Of a stretch of DNA of 64,000 bases, positions 18,844-28,129 are shown piece by piece. The notes under the pieces are model-generated. The model saw only the letters and a program-made list of their open reading frames with translations. It was not told the origin of the DNA and did no database searches. The stretch covers positions 186,001 to 250,000 of the forward strand of contig NZ_CVTA01000033.1 of assembly GCF_001050035.1 (NCBI RefSeq), written 5' to 3'. A program made the translations under genes and the position numbers. Every line of letters begins with the position of its first letter. Within the stretch, counting starts at the first letter, position 1. The stretch comes from Mycolicibacterium komanii. Its GTDB lineage: Bacteria; Actinomycetota; Actinomycetes; Mycobacteriales; Mycobacteriaceae.

Positions 18844-19703
18844 GCGTAGACCACCTCCGGTTCGGGTTCCCAGATCTTGGCCGCGCCAACGCCGGGAAGG
18901 CCGGCCAGTGCGCGGTACTCGCTGGCCATCGCCACCCAGTCGGCGGTCTCGGCGATGACGGCGGGTTTACACGCGATGGCGTCGCGCACGACGGCGAACG
19001 AGTCGCGGTTGGAGACCAGCAGCGTGTAGAAACCGTCGAACGCCCCGCACAGTTCCTTCAATGCCGTCTGCACGTCGCGGCCCTCGGCCAGGCGGCTCGC
19101 GATGAACCGGGCACCGACCTCGGTGTCGTTCTCGCTGTCGAAACGCACTCCCGCAGCGCGTAGTTCGCGCCGAATGGTCGCGTAGTTGGCGAACGACCCG
19201 TTGTGCACCATGCACTGTTCGGGGCCGACCGCATACGGGTGGCAACCCGCGGGCGTCACCGCCGACTCCGTCGCCATCCGGGTGTGGCCGACGCCCTGCC
19301 AACCCTGCGCCTTGGCCAGGTTCCAGTTCTCGGTCAGTGTCCGCGGATGTCCCACGCCCTTGAGCACGGCGAGGTCGGCGCCGAACCCGGCGATCAACGC
19401 GTCGGGGTAGGCCGCCCGCACGGCGTCGAGCAGCGTCTCCGAGGTCACCTTCCCGGTGACGAGGTAGGTCGCGTCGTAGCGCGACACGGTGACGTCCAGG
19501 CCGATGGCCGCGGCCGTAGGCTCGGTTTCGAGGACCGAGACGCAGCTCGTCCCCGGCGGAGACAGCGTGGGATCGCCGTAGACCGCAATACCCGCGGAAT
19601 CCGAACCGCGGTCGCCCATTTCGCAGAGCATGTCGGTGAGCAGTTCCCCGAGTCGGGGATACAGGTCGGGGTTGCGCAGATGCAGCCCCACGATTCCGCA
19701 CAT
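18831..19703 (-). CDS. glxB: Class II glutamine amidotransferase (GlxB / MgsA type)
   Basis: The 290-residue Ntn-type glutaminase has N-terminal Cys2 in MCGIVGLHLR, the Arg and Gly-Asn substrate region (GVGHTRMATES, CMVHNGSFANYATIRRELRA) and NDTEVGARF. It is the amidotransferase part of a glutamate synthase expressed as a separate chain. In methylamine users the same three chains (MgsABC) make N-methylglutamate; in rhizobia they are called GlxBCD. It lies 14 nt downstream of the glutamine-synthetase-like gene and overlaps glxC by 13 nt. Confidence 0.88.
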   Translation of the reverse strand: MCGIVGLHLRNPDLYPRLGELLTDMLCEMGDRGSDSAGIAVYGDPTLSPPGTSCVSVLETEPTAAAIGLDVTVSRYDATYLVTGKVTSETLLDAVRAAYPDALIAGFGADLAVLKGVGHPRTLTENWNLAKAQGWQGVGHTRMATESAVTPAGCHPYAVGPEQCMVHNGSFANYATIRRELRAAGVRFDSENDTEVGARFIASRLAEGRDVQTALKELCGAFDGFYTLLVSNRDSFAVVRDAIACKPAVIAETADWVAMASEYRALAGLPGVGAAKIWEPEPEVVYAWTR

Positions 19704-19717
19704 CGGTGAGCTCCTTC

Positions 19718-21031
19718 TCAGAACGCGGTCAGATAGTTGTCGATCTCCCAGGTGGTGACCGCGCTGTGATACACGAAGAACTCGTCGCGCTTGAGGTTGG
19801 CGAAGTAAGTCGCCACGCCCTCCCCCGAGGAGTCCAGCACACCCGCGATCACGGGATCACCCTCGAGCTCGTCGACCGCGTGCAGCAGTGTCGCAGGCAG
19901 CGGCGAACGATGCTGAGCACCAACGGGTCCCGGATCGGTGCTGCGCTTGATGCCGTCCAACCCGGCGCCCAACGCGCCCGCGATCGCGAGATACGGGTTG
20001 GCCGAGCCGTCGCTGCCGCGCAGTTCGATGCGCTGGGCGTCGGGCACCCGGATGTAGTGCGTGCGGTCGTTTCCGCCGTAGCTCGGGGTGTTCGGGGACC
20101 AGGATGCCCCCGACGCCGTCGTGGTTGCGCGGGTTCGCTTGTAGGAGTTGACCGTCGGCGCTACCACGGCCTGCAGGGCGCACGCGTGCTCGAGGATCCC
20201 GCCGAGGAACGCGTAAGCCGTTTCGGACAGTCCGAGGCGGCGTTGATCAGGTTCGTCGGGTCCAGCGGGGAACACCGGCCTGCCCGCACTGGTCAGCGAC
20301 AGGTGCAGGTGCAGTCCGCTTCCGGTGCGGTCGGCGAACGGTTTGGGCATGAAGGTGGCGACCATGCCGCGCTCGGCGGCGATCGTCGAGAGCAGGTAGC
20401 GCAGCGTCACGACGCGGTCGGCGGTGGTGAGTGCGTCGGCGAACTCGAAGTTCTGCTCGAACTGACCGTTGCCGTCCTCGTGATCGTTGGCGTAGTTGGA
20501 CCAGCCCAGCTGGTTCATCGCCGTCGAAATCGCAGTGAGGTGGTCATACATCCGAGTGACGCCGCGCGCGTCGTAACAGGGTTGCGCGGCGGTGTCGGCG
20601 GCGTCGGCGGTGCACAGTCCGCCGTCAGGGGTGCGGCGCAGCAGGAAGTACTCGACCTCCGCGCCCACCCACGGTTCGAAGCCGGCGTCGGCGGCCTGCT
20701 GGATCAGCGCCTTGAGGATGACGCGCGGCGCGTACGGCCACGGCGCGCCCTCCACGTGCGGATCGCAGTGCACGATCGCCAGCCCGTCCTTGATGAACGG
20801 AATGGGCGTGAACGAGTCGACGTCCGGAATCGCCATCATGTCAGGGTCTTTGGGCTCCTGGCCCATCGCCCCGACGGCGTACCCGGCGAATCCGACGCCC
20901 TCGGTGGCGAGAAGGTCGACCGCCTCGACGGGAACCAGCTTGGCGCACGGCTTACCGCGCAGGTCGACGAACAGCGCGAGGATGAACTTGGTCCCGGACT
21001 CCTGGGCCAGGGTGGCCAGATCTTTGGACAT
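19718..21031 (-). CDS. glnT: Glutamine synthetase family enzyme, GlnT / gamma-glutamylmethylamide synthetase type
   Basis: The 437-residue enzyme of the glutamine synthetase fold is shorter than GlnA (about 478). Metal- and ATP-site segments are visible: VGAEVEYFLLRR, NYANDHEDGNGQFEQNFEFA, GSGLHLHLSLT, PTVNSYKRTRA and RIELRGSDGSANPYLAIAGAL. This subgroup (GlnT/GmaS) ligates glutamate with ammonia or an alkylamine. It lacks the C-terminal adenylylation tyrosine loop of GlnA1 as far as can be seen. It sits between the ammonium transporter and the split glutamate synthase. Either an auxiliary glutamine synthetase or an amine gamma-glutamylase is possible; the downstream flavin oxidase favours the latter. 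Confidence 0.85.
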   Translation of the reverse strand: MSKDLATLAQESGTKFILALFVDLRGKPCAKLVPVEAVDLLATEGVGFAGYAVGAMGQEPKDPDMMAIPDVDSFTPIPFIKDGLAIVHCDPHVEGAPWPYAPRVILKALIQQAADAGFEPWVGAEVEYFLLRRTPDGGLCTADAADTAAQPCYDARGVTRMYDHLTAISTAMNQLGWSNYANDHEDGNGQFEQNFEFADALTTADRVVTLRYLLSTIAAERGMVATFMPKPFADRTGSGLHLHLSLTSAGRPVFPAGPDEPDQRRLGLSETAYAFLGGILEHACALQAVVAPTVNSYKRTRATTTASGASWSPNTPSYGGNDRTHYIRVPDAQRIELRGSDGSANPYLAIAGALGAGLDGIKRSTDPGPVGAQHRSPLPATLLHAVDELEGDPVIAGVLDSSGEGVATYFANLKRDEFFVYHSAVTTWEIDNYLTAF

Positions 21032-21138
21032 ACTTCCGAACCTGTCTTCTGTAGTGAATCGCTGTGTCGTAGAAGGAAACTCGATAGATCCGAAATGGCC
21101 GGCGCGGCCAAGGGGGCGCCGCGCCGGCCGGTTTCGGG

Positions 21139-22389
21139 TCAGGCGGGTTGCAGCGCGTACGCCGAGTCGCGGTGGAACTTGGCGTCGATGCCGGTTTCCT
21201 CCTCGTCCGGCGAAATGCGGATGCCCATCGTCTTCTTGATCGCGAAGGCGATGATGAAGGCCACGACGAACGAGTACGCCATGACCGCTCCCGCGGCGAC
21301 CGCCTGCTTCCACAGCTGCTCGAGGCCGCCGCCGTAGAACAGGCCGTTGGTGGCACCGGGCATCGCCTCGCTGGCGAAGAACCCGATCAGCAGCGTCCCG
21401 ATCAGGCCACCGACGAGGTGCACCCCGACCACGTCGAGGCTGTCGTCGTAGCCGAACCGGTCTTTCAGCCCGACCGCGTAGACGCACACCGCACCCGCGA
21501 TGGCGCCGACGCAGATGGCGCCGACCGGGGTGACCGAACCGCAGGCCGGGGTGATCGCCACCAGGCCGGTGATCGCGCCGGAGGCGGCGCCGACACCGGT
21601 GACGTGACCGGTCTTGATCTTCTCGAACGTCAGCCAGGCCAGCGTCGCGGCACACGTCGCGACGAACGTGGTGACCATGACGATCGCGGCCGAGGTGCCG
21701 GCGGACAGGGCCGAACCGCCGTTGAACGCATACCAACCGGCCCACAGCAGGCCCGCGCCGAGCAGCGTCAGCGGAACGTTGTGGGGTTTGCGGCTTCCAA
21801 ACAGCGCGGAGCGGCCGAGCACGATCGCAACGGCCAGCGCCGCGGCGCCCGCGTTGATGTGCACCGCGGTGCCACCGGCGAAGTCGAGCGCGCCGAGCTT
21901 GTTGGCGATCCAGCCACCGACGGAATCCTCGGTCACCACACCGTCGAACGCGAACACCCAGTGCGCGGCGGGGAAGTACACCAGCACGGCCCACAGTGCG
22001 GCGAACACCATCCACGCGCTGAACTTCATCCGGTCGGCGGCCGCACCGGAGACGAGCGCGACCGTGATGGCGGCGAACAAGGCCTGGAACAACGCGAACA
22101 AACTGATCGGCAAGCCGTCGACGGTCGTCATCGCCTCGGTCAGGTCGGTCAGCCCGTCGAATTCGGTGAAGCTGCCGATGAATCCGCCGTAGGACGTGCC
22201 GAACACCATCGAGAAGCCGAACAGCACCCAGAGGACGCCGACCAGCGCCGCGGCGCCGAAGGTCATCATCATCATGTTGGTCGAGCTCTTGACCGACACC
22301 ATGCCGCCGTAGAAGAGCGCGAGACCGGGGATCATCAGCGTGAGCGCGATGATGCAACACAGCATGAATGCCGTGGTTCCTGTATCCAT
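21139..22389 (-). CDS. amtB: Ammonium transporter (Amt family)
   Basis: The 416-residue membrane protein has eleven hydrophobic segments expected for Amt. Typical landmarks are MDTGTTAFMLCCIIALTLMI at the N-terminus, ALFYGGMVSVKSSTNMMMM, the pore region (AAHWVFAF, GTAVHINAGAAALAVAIVLG) and DVVGVHLVGGLIGTLLIGFF with a pore histidine. The short cytosolic tail (EEETGIDAKFHRDSAYALQPA) is of GlnK-regulated type. It is the first gene of the leftward nitrogen block, 107 nt before glnT. A palindrome at 22439-22458 in its promoter region is a candidate nitrogen-control operator. No glnK/glnD pair is present, unlike the other common mycobacterial amt locus. Confidence 0.93.
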   Translation of the reverse strand: MDTGTTAFMLCCIIALTLMIPGLALFYGGMVSVKSSTNMMMMTFGAAALVGVLWVLFGFSMVFGTSYGGFIGSFTEFDGLTDLTEAMTTVDGLPISLFALFQALFAAITVALVSGAAADRMKFSAWMVFAALWAVLVYFPAAHWVFAFDGVVTEDSVGGWIANKLGALDFAGGTAVHINAGAAALAVAIVLGRSALFGSRKPHNVPLTLLGAGLLWAGWYAFNGGSALSAGTSAAIVMVTTFVATCAATLAWLTFEKIKTGHVTGVGAASGAITGLVAITPACGSVTPVGAICVGAIAGAVCVYAVGLKDRFGYDDSLDVVGVHLVGGLIGTLLIGFFASEAMPGATNGLFYGGGLEQLWKQAVAAGAVMAYSFVVAFIIAFAIKKTMGIRISPDEEETGIDAKFHRDSAYALQPA

Positions 22390-22438
22390 TAACCATCTCC
22401 TGAAGTGATGCGGCCCACGTCGGAGCCGTTCACTGTCA

Positions 22439-22458
22439 GTAACCGGTGTTTCTGTTAC
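22439..22458. promoter_or_regulatory. Inverted repeat upstream of amtB, candidate operator
   Basis: GTAAC (22439-22443) and GTTAC (22454-22458) form an inverted repeat with a 10-nt spacer, 50 nt before the amtB ATG. GlnR sites of actinobacteria contain GTNAC-like half sites, but the spacing does not match the AC-n9-AC pattern, so assignment to GlnR is tentative. Confidence 0.4.
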
Positions 22459-22502
22459 GTGGACCGGCTCGCCATGTTGCGCGTGCGTTAAGAATCCGCC
22501 GC

Positions 22503-22973
22503 ATGGCTAGAGTGCAAGCGGTGATGACACTTGACCGGCGATGGTGGATCGCGATCGCTGTCGTGGTGATCGCAATCGTGGCGTTGGTCTACAGCTCGCT
22601 GCAGAAACCGCCCGAGGAGTGCCGCCCCGTCCTCGACCTGCTCGAGTTCAACAAGCAGCAGAACGAGTTGATCAGCGCCAAGAGCGAGGGCGCGGAGGGC
22701 CCACCGACCCAGGCCGAGGAGATCGCCTACCAGCAGTGGGCCGATGGCCTGTCCGAACGCGCGCGCAACATCGACACCCCGGAGTTGCGGTTCACCGCGG
22801 TGGAGGTGGCCGATCTCGCGGGGCAGTTCGTCCAGAAGATGCCGAAGGCCCGCGCCGAGACCCAGTCCCGCGCACCGGGTGCGCCGCCCCCGCAGGTCTT
22901 TTACGAGATGTCCGCGCTCGACACCCAGCTCCGGCGCAAGCTCGCCGAGCTATCCGAGGCCTGCAAGACCTGA
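22503..22973 (+). CDS. Membrane-anchored hypothetical protein
   Basis: The roughly 156-residue protein has a single N-terminal transmembrane helix (WWIAIAVVVIAIVALVYSSL, about 14-33) and an extracytoplasmic mostly helical domain (PVLDLLEFNKQQNELISAKS, then AEEIAYQQWADGLSERARNI and a C-terminal helix ALDTQLRRKLAELSEACKT). Two cysteines frame the domain (PEECRPV and SEACKT) and could form a disulfide. No family is recognised. The start is ATG 22503; an in-frame ATG at 22524 is an alternative. It diverges from amtB. Confidence 0.7.
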   Translation: MARVQAVMTLDRRWWIAIAVVVIAIVALVYSSLQKPPEECRPVLDLLEFNKQQNELISAKSEGAEGPPTQAEEIAYQQWADGLSERARNIDTPELRFTAVEVADLAGQFVQKMPKARAETQSRAPGAPPPQVFYEMSALDTQLRRKLAELSEACKT

Positions 22974-22982
22974 GCGCCCTCA

Positions 22983-22988
22983 TAAGAT
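22983..22988 (+). promoter_or_regulatory. Candidate -10 for the choloylglycine-hydrolase-like gene
   Basis: TAAGAT fits TANNNT and is followed by 8 nt and the GTG start at 22997. It lies only 10 nt after the end of the preceding gene. Confidence 0.45.
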
Positions 22989-22996
22989 CGCTTATT

Positions 22997-23980
22997 GTGT
23001 GCACGCGCGTCGTCTATCTCGGAACCGATAACCGCAACATCACCGGCCGCTCCATGGACTGGAAGTCGGAGATCCAAACGAACCTGTGGGCACTGCCGCG
23101 CGGCGTCCACCGCACGGGGCAGGCCGGGCCGAACTCCGCCGAGTGGACATCCAAGTACGGCAGCGTCGTGGCCACCGGCTACGACATCAGCACGACCGAC
23201 GGCGTGAACGAGGCCGGTCTCGCGGTCAACCTGCTGTGGCTGGCCGAATCGCAATACCCCGACGAGACCGCCGCGGGCCCCGCGGTCTCGTTGGCGCTGT
23301 GGGGGCAGTACGTGCTCGACAGCTTCGCGACGGTGGCCGAGGCCGTGCAGGCGTTGCGCGCGACCCCCCTGCGGGTGGCGACCGCGCAGGTGCCCGGCGA
23401 GGAGCGGATGGCGACGCTGCACCTGGCGATGTCCGACGCGAGCGGCGACAGCGCGATCATCGAGTACATCGACGGTGAGCAGGTCATCCATCACAGCCGC
23501 GACTACCGGGTGATGACGAACTCGCCGACCTTCGACAAGCAGCTCGCCATCGACGAGTACTGGAAGCAGATCGGCGGCACCGTGATGCTGCCGGGGACCA
23601 ACCGCGCCGCCGACCGGTTCGTGCGGGCGTCGTTCTACATCGAGGCGGTCCCCAAGACCGACGACCCGCTGCTGGCCGCGGCGACGGTGTTCAGCGTCGT
23701 GCGCAACGCGTCCGTGCCGTACGGCATCTCGACGCCGGAGGAGCCGAACATCTCGACCACCCGCTGGCGCACGGTCGTCGACCACAAGGCGCTGCGGTAT
23801 TTCTTCGAGTCGGCGCTCTCGCCGAACACCTTCTGGGTCGAGTTGGGCAACCTCGACTTCTCGCCGGGCGCCCCGACGCTGCGGCTGCAACTCGGCGAGG
23901 GCGAGAAGACGATCTACGCCGGCGACGCCAGCTCCGCGTTCGAGCGGGCCGAGCCGTTCGCGTTCCTTCCGGTGGCCTGA
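22997..23980 (+). CDS. Linear amide C-N hydrolase, choloylglycine hydrolase family
   Basis: This is a 327-residue Ntn hydrolase of the penicillin V acylase / bile salt hydrolase family. The start GTG 22997 is fixed by the chemistry: the second codon is TGC, giving the N-terminal nucleophile Cys after Met removal (MCTRVVYLG). Other family residues are the Arg/Asp pair in GRSMDWKSE (about 17-25), MTNSPTFDKQ with the conserved Asn, and the Arg in NRAADRFVRASFY. Substrates in this family are N-acyl amino acids, penicillin V and acyl-homoserine lactones; the one here is unknown. There is no signal peptide, so it acts in the cytoplasm. Confidence 0.88.
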   Translation: MCTRVVYLGTDNRNITGRSMDWKSEIQTNLWALPRGVHRTGQAGPNSAEWTSKYGSVVATGYDISTTDGVNEAGLAVNLLWLAESQYPDETAAGPAVSLALWGQYVLDSFATVAEAVQALRATPLRVATAQVPGEERMATLHLAMSDASGDSAIIEYIDGEQVIHHSRDYRVMTNSPTFDKQLAIDEYWKQIGGTVMLPGTNRAADRFVRASFYIEAVPKTDDPLLAAATVFSVVRNASVPYGISTPEEPNISTTRWRTVVDHKALRYFFESALSPNTFWVELGNLDFSPGAPTLRLQLGEGEKTIYAGDASSAFERAEPFAFLPVA

Positions 23981-24082
23981 TAGCCCGCGGTTTCCGGGAG
24001 GGCCGCCACGGGCGGAAGAAATCGATTCGCCGCAGCCCTTATCCTTGTTGGAATCCTTCCCAGCACTTGAAAGGCTTGTTCA

Positions 24083-25348
24083 GTGGCGCTCGTCGTGCAG
24101 AAGTACGGCGGATCCTCGGTCGCCGACGCCGAGCGGATCCGCCGCGTCGCCGAGCGGATCGTCGAGACGCGCAAGCAGGGCAACGATGTGGTCGTGGTCG
24201 TCTCGGCGATGGGCGACACCACCGACGACCTGCTCGACCTGGCCAACCAGGTGTGCCCGGCGCCGCCCCCGCGCGAGATGGACATGCTGTTGACCGCCGG
24301 CGAGCGGATCTCGAACGCGCTGGTCGCGATGGCCATCCACTCGCTGGGCGCGCATGCGCGGTCGTTCACCGGATCGCAGGCCGGCGTCATCACCACCGGC
24401 ATCCACGGCAACGCCAAGATCATCGACGTCACCCCCGGCCGGCTTCGTGACGCGCTCGACGAAGGCGTGATCGTGCTGGTCGCCGGGTTCCAGGGGGTCA
24501 GCCAGGACAGCAAGGACGTCACGACGCTGGGTCGGGGCGGGTCGGACACCACCGCCGTCGCGCTGGCCGCGGCGCTGAAGGCCGATGTCTGCGAGATCTA
24601 CACTGACGTCGACGGCATCTTCACCGCCGACCCCAGGATCGTGCCCAACGCGCGTCACCTCGACCAGATCAGCTTCGAAGAGATGCTCGAGATGGCCGCC
24701 TGTGGTGCGAAGGTGCTGATGCTGCGCTGCGTGGAGTACGCCCGGCGCTATCACGTGCCGATCCGCGTGCGCTCGTCATACTCGGACAACCCCGGCACCC
24801 TGGTGACCGGATCGATGGAGGACATTCCCGTGGAAGACGCCATTCTGACCGGAGTCGCACACGACCGCAGCGAGGCCAAGGTGACCGTCGTCGGCATCCC
24901 CGACGTGCCCGGTTACGCCGCCAAGGTGTTCCGGGTGGTGGCCGATGCCGACATCAACATCGACATGGTGCTGCAGAACATCTCGAAGGTCGAGGACGGC
25001 AAGACCGACATCACGTTCACGTGCCCGCGCGACAACGGCCCGGCCGCGGTCGAGAAGCTGACCTCGCGCCAGGGCGAGATCGGTTTCACCGGTGTGCTCT
25101 ACGACGACCACATCGGCAAGGTCTCGCTGGTGGGCGCCGGAATGAAGAGCCATCCCGGGGTGACCGCCAAGTTCTGCGAGACGTTGGCTTCGGTCGGGGT
25201 GAACATCGACCTGATCTCCACTTCCGAGATCCGGATCTCGGTGCTGGTCAAGGACACCGATTTGGACAAGGCGGTCGCCGCGCTGCACGAGGCGTTCGGC
25301 CTCGGCGGCGACGAGCAGGCCGTCGTCTACGCGGGGACGGGGCGTTAG
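24083..25348 (+). CDS. ask: Aspartate kinase
   Basis: This enzyme phosphorylates aspartate at the head of the lysine/DAP, threonine and methionine pathways. The 421-residue protein has the kinase motif [17 protein letters not shown] at the N-terminus, [20 protein letters not shown], and two C-terminal ACT domains (from about 265: [20 protein letters not shown], then [18 protein letters not shown]) that bind lysine and threonine. A second start for the beta (ACT-only) subunit is visible at GTG 24830 behind GGAGGA. The asd start directly follows its stop. A -10-like TATCCT lies at 24040-24045. Confidence 0.95.
   Translation: MALVVQKYGGSSVADAERIRRVAERIVETRKQGNDVVVVVSAMGDTTDDLLDLANQVCPAPPPREMDMLLTAGERISNALVAMAIHSLGAHARSFTGSQAGVITTGIHGNAKIIDVTPGRLRDALDEGVIVLVAGFQGVSQDSKDVTTLGRGGSDTTAVALAAALKADVCEIYTDVDGIFTADPRIVPNARHLDQISFEEMLEMAACGAKVLMLRCVEYARRYHVPIRVRSSYSDNPGTLVTGSMEDIPVEDAILTGVAHDRSEAKVTVVGIPDVPGYAAKVFRVVADADINIDMVLQNISKVEDGKTDITFTCPRDNGPAAVEKLTSRQGEIGFTGVLYDDHIGKVSLVGAGMKSHPGVTAKFCETLASVGVNIDLISTSEIRISVLVKDTDLDKAVAALHEAFGLGGDEQAVVYAGTGR
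24817..24832 (+). promoter_or_regulatory. Internal ribosome site and start for the aspartokinase beta subunit
   Basis: GGAGGA (24817-24822) precedes GTG 24830 by 7 nt, in frame with ask; the product would begin with [12 protein letters not shown] and contain only the ACT domains (about 172 residues). Alpha/beta aspartokinases from one gene are known in actinobacteria and Bacillus. Confidence 0.6.
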
Positions 25349-26401
<1,053 letters not shown>

Positions 26402-26408
26402 CGCTGCC

Positions 26409-27536
26409 TTGCGCCGAAACTGCATTCCAGCAGGCCTGCTCTCGATTCTTGTCTGCTGGAGTACCGTTTCGGCGATCGCGGCGGCCGCGCAGCCCGCGCC
26501 GATTCCCGATCCCGTGCTGCCGCCGTTGGCACCGGGGCAGGTGATCCGGATCGGCCCGACGGCCGGAACCGGAACGCCGACACGTGATTACGGTGTCGGC
26601 GCGACGGATCTCTGTGAATTCATGGAGTTTCCCAGTGGCATCCTGCAGGTGTGCGGTGACAGTTTCGCGGGGCAGGGCGTCGGTTACGGCGGGTGGTTCT
26701 CGCCGATCGCCTTGCACGTCGAGACGGAGTCGATCGACGACCCGGGCGGTGTGCGCTATGACGGTGTGACCGGAACCGACCGGCCGCTGCTGGCCGATCC
26801 GACGCCCGAAGGCATGTCGCAACTGCCCGCGGGCGTCGTTCAGATCAACCGGCAGAACTACCTGATGGTGACGACCGTGCGGGAGCTGGTGCCCCAGACC
26901 TCCCGGCTGGTGAAAGCCGATCCGTCCCAGAGTAATTGGCCGACGCTGCCGGACTCGGAGCGCCCGGCGTCGTACGCCGAGGGTAGACAGTCGCAGATCA
27001 GCGGCTACTACGACCCGATTCCGCGGTCGGACTCGGAGACCGGGTGGGTGTACATCGTGGCCAACAACTTCGACCGCAGCGCGCCGTTGGTGCTCTACCG
27101 CGCCACGCCCCAGGAGTTCGAGGATCGGTCGAGTTGGCAAGGGTGGTCGGCAGATTCGGGTTGGGGAACGGCGCCGACGCCGCTGTGGCCGGACGCGGTG
27201 GGCGAGATGAGCATCCGGCAGATCGACGGCAAGACCGTGCTGTCGTACTTCAACGCCACCACGGGCAACATGGAGATGCGGGTGGCCAACGACCCGACCG
27301 GCCTGGGCGCGGCGCCGGTGACCACCGTCGTCGTCGCGGCCGAATGGCCGGATCCGGCCGACCACCTCGGGCCGCCGGAGAGCAACCGTCTGGCCCAACC
27401 GTACGGCGGTTACATCTCACCGGGTTCGACGCTCGAGGAGGTGCGGGTGTTCGTCAGCCAGTGGAACACCGGACCGCGCGGCGGGTCGCCGTATCGGGTG
27501 ATCCAGTTCGCGGTCAATCCGTTGAAGCCGCTGTAA
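26409..27536 (+). CDS. Secreted DUF4185-type protein (Rv3707c type)
   Basis: The roughly 375-residue exported protein has signal peptide MRRNCIPAGLLSILVCWSTV... ending near AIAAAA/QPAP and no lipobox. The mature part looks like a beta-propeller related to glycoside hydrolase families 43/62 (DUF4185): repeated blade-like units (LCEFMEFPSGILQVCGDSFA, GYYDPIPRSDSETGWVYIVA, SYFNATTGNMEMRVANDPTG, FVSQWNTGPRGGSPYRVIQF). TTG 26409, 7 nt after the asd stop, is the only start giving a proper signal peptide. Possible roles are binding or trimming cell-wall glycans; no catalytic residues are assigned. Confidence 0.75.
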   Translation: MRRNCIPAGLLSILVCWSTVSAIAAAAQPAPIPDPVLPPLAPGQVIRIGPTAGTGTPTRDYGVGATDLCEFMEFPSGILQVCGDSFAGQGVGYGGWFSPIALHVETESIDDPGGVRYDGVTGTDRPLLADPTPEGMSQLPAGVVQINRQNYLMVTTVRELVPQTSRLVKADPSQSNWPTLPDSERPASYAEGRQSQISGYYDPIPRSDSETGWVYIVANNFDRSAPLVLYRATPQEFEDRSSWQGWSADSGWGTAPTPLWPDAVGEMSIRQIDGKTVLSYFNATTGNMEMRVANDPTGLGAAPVTTVVVAAEWPDPADHLGPPESNRLAQPYGGYISPGSTLEEVRVFVSQWNTGPRGGSPYRVIQFAVNPLKPL

Positions 27537-27610
27537 CGGTTCGCCGTCCCGCGACCACTCACTTCCATACGGCAGCGAAGGCGTTGTCGTCCGGAGCCGA
27601 AGGAAGTGTC

Positions 27611-28129
27611 ATGACCGCCATCAGGGATGCGCTCACCGTCGCGACGAGTGAGTCGAACGAATCGAAGATCAACTCCGCGGCAGGCCTGGTCTTGCGCTAC
27701 GGCCTCGTGCTCGTCATCGGCTGGATCGGCCTGATGAAGTTCACCTCGTACGAGGCGTACGGCATCGAGCCGCTGGTCGCCAACAGCCCGTTCATGGGAT
27801 GGCTCTACGAGATCTTCTCCGTGACCACGTTCTCGGCGCTGCTCGGCGTTCTCGAGGTCGGTGCGGCCGTACTGCTCGCCGTGAAACCGTGGTTGCCACG
27901 GATCTCGGCGCTCGGCAGCGTGGTGGCCGTCGTGCTGTTCATCGCCACGATCAGCTTCCTGTTCACCACACCCGGCATCGGCGAGGAAGCGGCCGGCGGC
28001 TTCCCGATGCTCTCGACGAACGGACAGTTCCTGATCAAGGACGTGGTGCTGCTCGGTGCGTCGTTGTGGACGCTGGCCGATTCCGTGCGCGCTGCACGGC
28101 AACGCGGAGTTACCCTCGCTGCACGATGA
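27611..28129 (+). CDS. DUF417 (YkgB-type) inner-membrane protein
   Basis: The 172-residue membrane protein has four hydrophobic segments (about 27-45, 65-85, 90-115 and 140-160), of the DUF417/DoxX-like YkgB type (GLVLRYGLVLVIGWIGLMKF; AYGIEPLVANSPFMGWLY). In enterobacteria related proteins (RclC, YkgB) are induced by reactive chlorine or oxidative stress. The ATG follows AGGAAG at 6 nt. It overlaps the ECF sigma gene as ATGA, so membrane protein, sigma factor and anti-sigma factor form one operon and may share a stress role. Confidence 0.8.
   Translation: MTAIRDALTVATSESNESKINSAAGLVLRYGLVLVIGWIGLMKFTSYEAYGIEPLVANSPFMGWLYEIFSVTTFSALLGVLEVGAAVLLAVKPWLPRISALGSVVAVVLFIATISFLFTTPGIGEEAAGGFPMLSTNGQFLIKDVVLLGASLWTLADSVRAARQRGVTLAAR

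Noticed and set aside
21148..22392. Open frame opposite amtB
   Set aside because: Composition (Arg/Gln/His-rich) is the complement of membrane codons; no start signal or known motif.
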